A stretch of 46,610 nucleotides of DNA from CAYUAG01 sp964554015 (GTDB taxonomy: Bacteria; Zhuqueibacterota; QNDG01; CAYUAG01), in contig CAZKMO010000005.1 in assembly GCA_964554015.1 (NCBI GenBank), positions 1 to 46,610 of the forward strand. The letters run 5' to 3'. The notes under the pieces were generated by a model. That model worked only from the letters and a program-made list of their open reading frames with translations. It was not told the origin of the DNA and made no database searches. Made by a program: the position numbers and the translations under genes. Below are positions 44,879-46,610 of the stretch, in pieces; within the stretch, counting starts at the first letter, position 1; each line of letters starts with the position of its first letter.

Positions 44879-45820
44879 CTATTTTTCAACGTGATTAAAA
44901 GTCTTTGTGAACTGGATATCAGGTGTGTTGTTTTGAATCTCCTGTAATTTCGTAAGGTTATCAGCGTCAAGCGATTTCATGAGGTCACTTATTCTGTTAA
45001 GTGTTTCTGTATGTTCTGCAGTGAGTTGATTATTGTTTTGAAAAGCATAACTCAATATGGATGGAAATTGAAAGGTTGCATATTCGGTTCCCAATATCGA
45101 TGCCAGATCACCACAGATTATCATGGCCATCGTAACCAATCCAGTATATCTGCCTGGAACTCCATATTTGTCAGGATCTATTTCCTTATTTTGCAAATGC
45201 AGCCATACATCATTACTAAAATCAAATTGATCTCTGCTGAAATCAATCATATTTGTGCTTGGATCCACAAGCATCCAGCGCTTAACCTATTCATTCCATA
45301 CCTCACAGATGACATGACTCGCATGAAAGTCTGGCATTAAGTAAGGAGCAAATCCATAACGAACCCTGGCTGGAATACCACGATATTTAAGGATGGATGC
45401 CAGTAAGATTGCATTATCCCGACAAATTAGAAATAATCGATCTTCAGGCTTCCTATCCTGTACCAAACCCGATGAATCATAGGATAAAAGTCCTTCCAAT
45501 GCCAACTTAACCGTCGGGTACTTCATCATGTCATTTATTCTTTCCTTTGGAATTTGACCTCCACCCATAGCTAATACATAAGGATTTATATATTGTGATT
45601 TAATTATCCTGCAAAGCCCTTCCAAAGAATCAGGCAGATTTTCATACAAATACGTATATTCGCCGGGATCGGTAAATTCACTATACTGTCTGTAGAAATC
45701 CAAAAGATCCGCTTCATTCCTGATTTGATCTGCATGAATAGAATTTGTCTGATTTTCCTGGGCACTGCATCCAATAACTGCTAGGACGGAAACGATAAAT
45801 ACACAGATTGAATTTTTCAT
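44879..45820 (-). pseudogene. Transglutaminase-like lipoprotein, paralog of the next gene, interrupted by an in-frame TAG
   Basis: The frame from ATG 45820 (AAGGAGA upstream) encodes a lipoprotein signal (VIGC, C18), then a domain closely matching the downstream copy. It holds C133 (LICRDNA) and H169 (ASHVICEVW). Codon 178 is TAG (45289-45287). The frame then resumes without shift (VKRWMLVDPST, with the triad Asp) and ends at 44879. The other copy reads GAACATGAA where this one reads GAATAGGTT. The FGE-like domain is absent. The two copies are in tandem 47 bases apart with similar leaders, so they arose by duplication. Either half alone would lack part of the catalytic triad. Confidence 0.75.
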
Positions 45821-45869
45821 AGTTATCTCCTTAAAGTAGTTTAAATTATAAACCTAATTGATAAAAAAA

Positions 45870-46160
45870 TTATTTTCCGGGTTGAATGTACTTTTTTAAA
45901 TCATTGACATAATTTTCAAATGCCTCCCTTCCTTTACTGGTGATTGATATGGTTGTGTTTGGATAATTGTTTTTAAAAGATTTTTTGACTTTGATATACC
46001 CAGCCTCATGCAATTTTTTAATCTGAATACTGATATTGCCGGATGTCGCCTTGGTTGTGTCTTTTATGAAATTAAAATTAGCTTCCCCTACCGTCATCAA
46101 AGTAGAGACGATTGACAATCTGAGTTGTGAATGCAATATGGGATCTAATTCTTTAAACAT
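45870..46160 (-). CDS. Small winged-helix transcriptional regulator (HTH_34-like)
   Basis: The 96-residue protein is one winged-helix domain: LDPILHSQLRLSIVSTL, recognition helix region TSGNISIQIKKLHEAGYI, wing YPNTTISITSKGREAF. This matches the ArsR/MarR-like HTH_34 group. It overlaps the stop of the upstream membrane protein gene by eight bases, with GGAAAG as ribosome site, so both are one unit. Such pairs often autoregulate; the signal is unknown. The lipoprotein genes lie 49 bases downstream on the same strand. Confidence 0.85.
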   Translation of the reverse strand: MFKELDPILHSQLRLSIVSTLMTVGEANFNFIKDTTKATSGNISIQIKKLHEAGYIKVKKSFKNNYPNTTISITSKGREAFENYVNDLKKYIQPGK

Positions 46161-46610
46161 TTTCTTTCCTACGAGCCTTATTCAGCAATATTCCCGGTAT
46201 TATCAATCCTACCACTGCTCCCAACATCAGGCTGAATCCATGATAATCCCTATCAAGATAGAAAGTACAAAACCCAATTAAATTCAGTAATAAACCTCCA
46301 ATGAATAGCGGCTTAAACTTAATGGATGCTCCGGTCACAATCATAGACAAGGCAAGCAGAATTATAAATATCGGTGCCATGGCATCACCAAGTTGCTGCC
46401 TAAAAAGAAAACCTAATATCAAAAGATTCAAACCCATAGCCCATCCCATTGTTTCAATGACCCTTGAAAGAAGAGTCCTGGGCAGATTTTTCTTATTTAC
46501 AGTCTTCCTGATGTATATAAATGTATAGATCATCCCAAGCGGAAATAAGATAACCGTCCATATGATGTCAAACTTCTTGTACAATCCCGTTAGAGAAAAA
46601 ATATACTGAC
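46153..46610 (-). CDS. Membrane protein, N-terminus outside window
   Basis: The frame is open to the window edge; a TTG at 46584 could be a start but the frame continues upstream without stop, so I treat it as partial. At least four hydrophobic helices are seen (IIWTVILFPLGMIYTFIY, GWAMGLNLLILGFLF, APIFIILLALSMIV, LFIGGLLLNLIGFCTFYL), plus a last one before the basic tail. No known family is clear. It is cotranscribed with the winged-helix regulator and may be its sensor or target. Confidence 0.7.
   Translation of the reverse strand, partial: QYIFSLTGLYKKFDIIWTVILFPLGMIYTFIYIRKTVNKKNLPRTLLSRVIETMGWAMGLNLLILGFLFRQQLGDAMAPIFIILLALSMIVTGASIKFKPLFIGGLLLNLIGFCTFYLDRDYHGFSLMLGAVVGLIIPGILLNKARRKENV

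Noticed and set aside
45287..45289. TAG as a recoded sense codon in the upstream lipoprotein gene
   Set aside because: recJ and the TPR lipoprotein gene end with TAG, so TAG is a normal stop here; a nonsense mutation or an error is simpler.

Overview
The window is AT-rich chromosomal DNA from a Gram-negative (diderm) bacterium. It carries the two outer-membrane lipopolysaccharide export permeases (LptF, LptG), an MCE-domain lipid transport protein, lipoproteins, and a secreted protein ending in a FlgD-like domain with a YPNPFNP motif, which resembles type IX secretion cargo. SecA is long (1125 residues), with lineage-type insertions and a C-terminal zinc motif. Together these point to the FCB superphylum, most likely an uncultured phylum outside the classical Bacteroidetes. 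The promoters that can be read look like ordinary sigma-70 sites (TTGnnn, 17 bases, TATATT), not the Bacteroidetes -33/-7 type. I cannot name the phylum from this window alone.

Region 1 (1-6200, all minus strand) holds secreted proteins and their probable regulator. There are two short secreted proteins built from Asp-rich calcium-binding repeats (one cut by the window edge), a secreted Ig-like protein with a FlgD-like C-terminus, and a membrane histidine kinase followed directly by an NtrC-type response regulator with GAFTGA. Between the regulator and the 159-residue repeat protein lies a well-spaced sigma-54 -24/-12 site, with a palindrome about 110 bases upstream of its expected start. A local sigma-54 circuit driving a secreted calcium-binding protein is therefore plausible.

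Region 2 (6200-12100) is a two-gene plus-strand island: a HAMP/GAF-like/SpoIIE phosphatase and a TolB-like/TPR lipoprotein. Repeat-rich gene-free DNA lies on both sides and shares the same repeat modules (a TELVEVLRA-type REP repeat and a 20-base module). The left side also holds a 220-base imperfect inverted repeat and a perfect 28-base palindrome.

Region 3 (12100-36400, minus strand) is a long housekeeping block. In transcription order: rpsU, yqeY-like, terminator, cvpA-like, mutS2, dnaG, tRNA(CAT), terminator, zinc-ribbon protein, RNase H-like gene, rnpB RNA, recJ, nusB, secA, topA, xerC/D-type recombinase, hpf, hprK, mlaD-like gene, yjbQ-like gene, thiL, methyltransferase, ftsE, ftsX, rnr. 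Many neighbours overlap by ATGA or GTGA, so long cotranscripts are likely.

Region 4 (36400-43000, plus strand) has lptF-lptG-like genes and the cluster rpmH-rnpA-yidD-yidC-mnmE, which often lies near the replication origin. dnaA and oriC are not visible.

Region 5 (43000-46610, minus strand) is accessory: two tandem paralogous transglutaminase-like lipoprotein genes. One is broken by a one-base frameshift after its signal peptide and is fused to an FGE/SUMF1-like domain lacking the catalytic cysteines. The other is broken by an in-frame TAG between two catalytic-triad residues. Upstream of them sit a small winged-helix regulator and a membrane protein that runs off the window.
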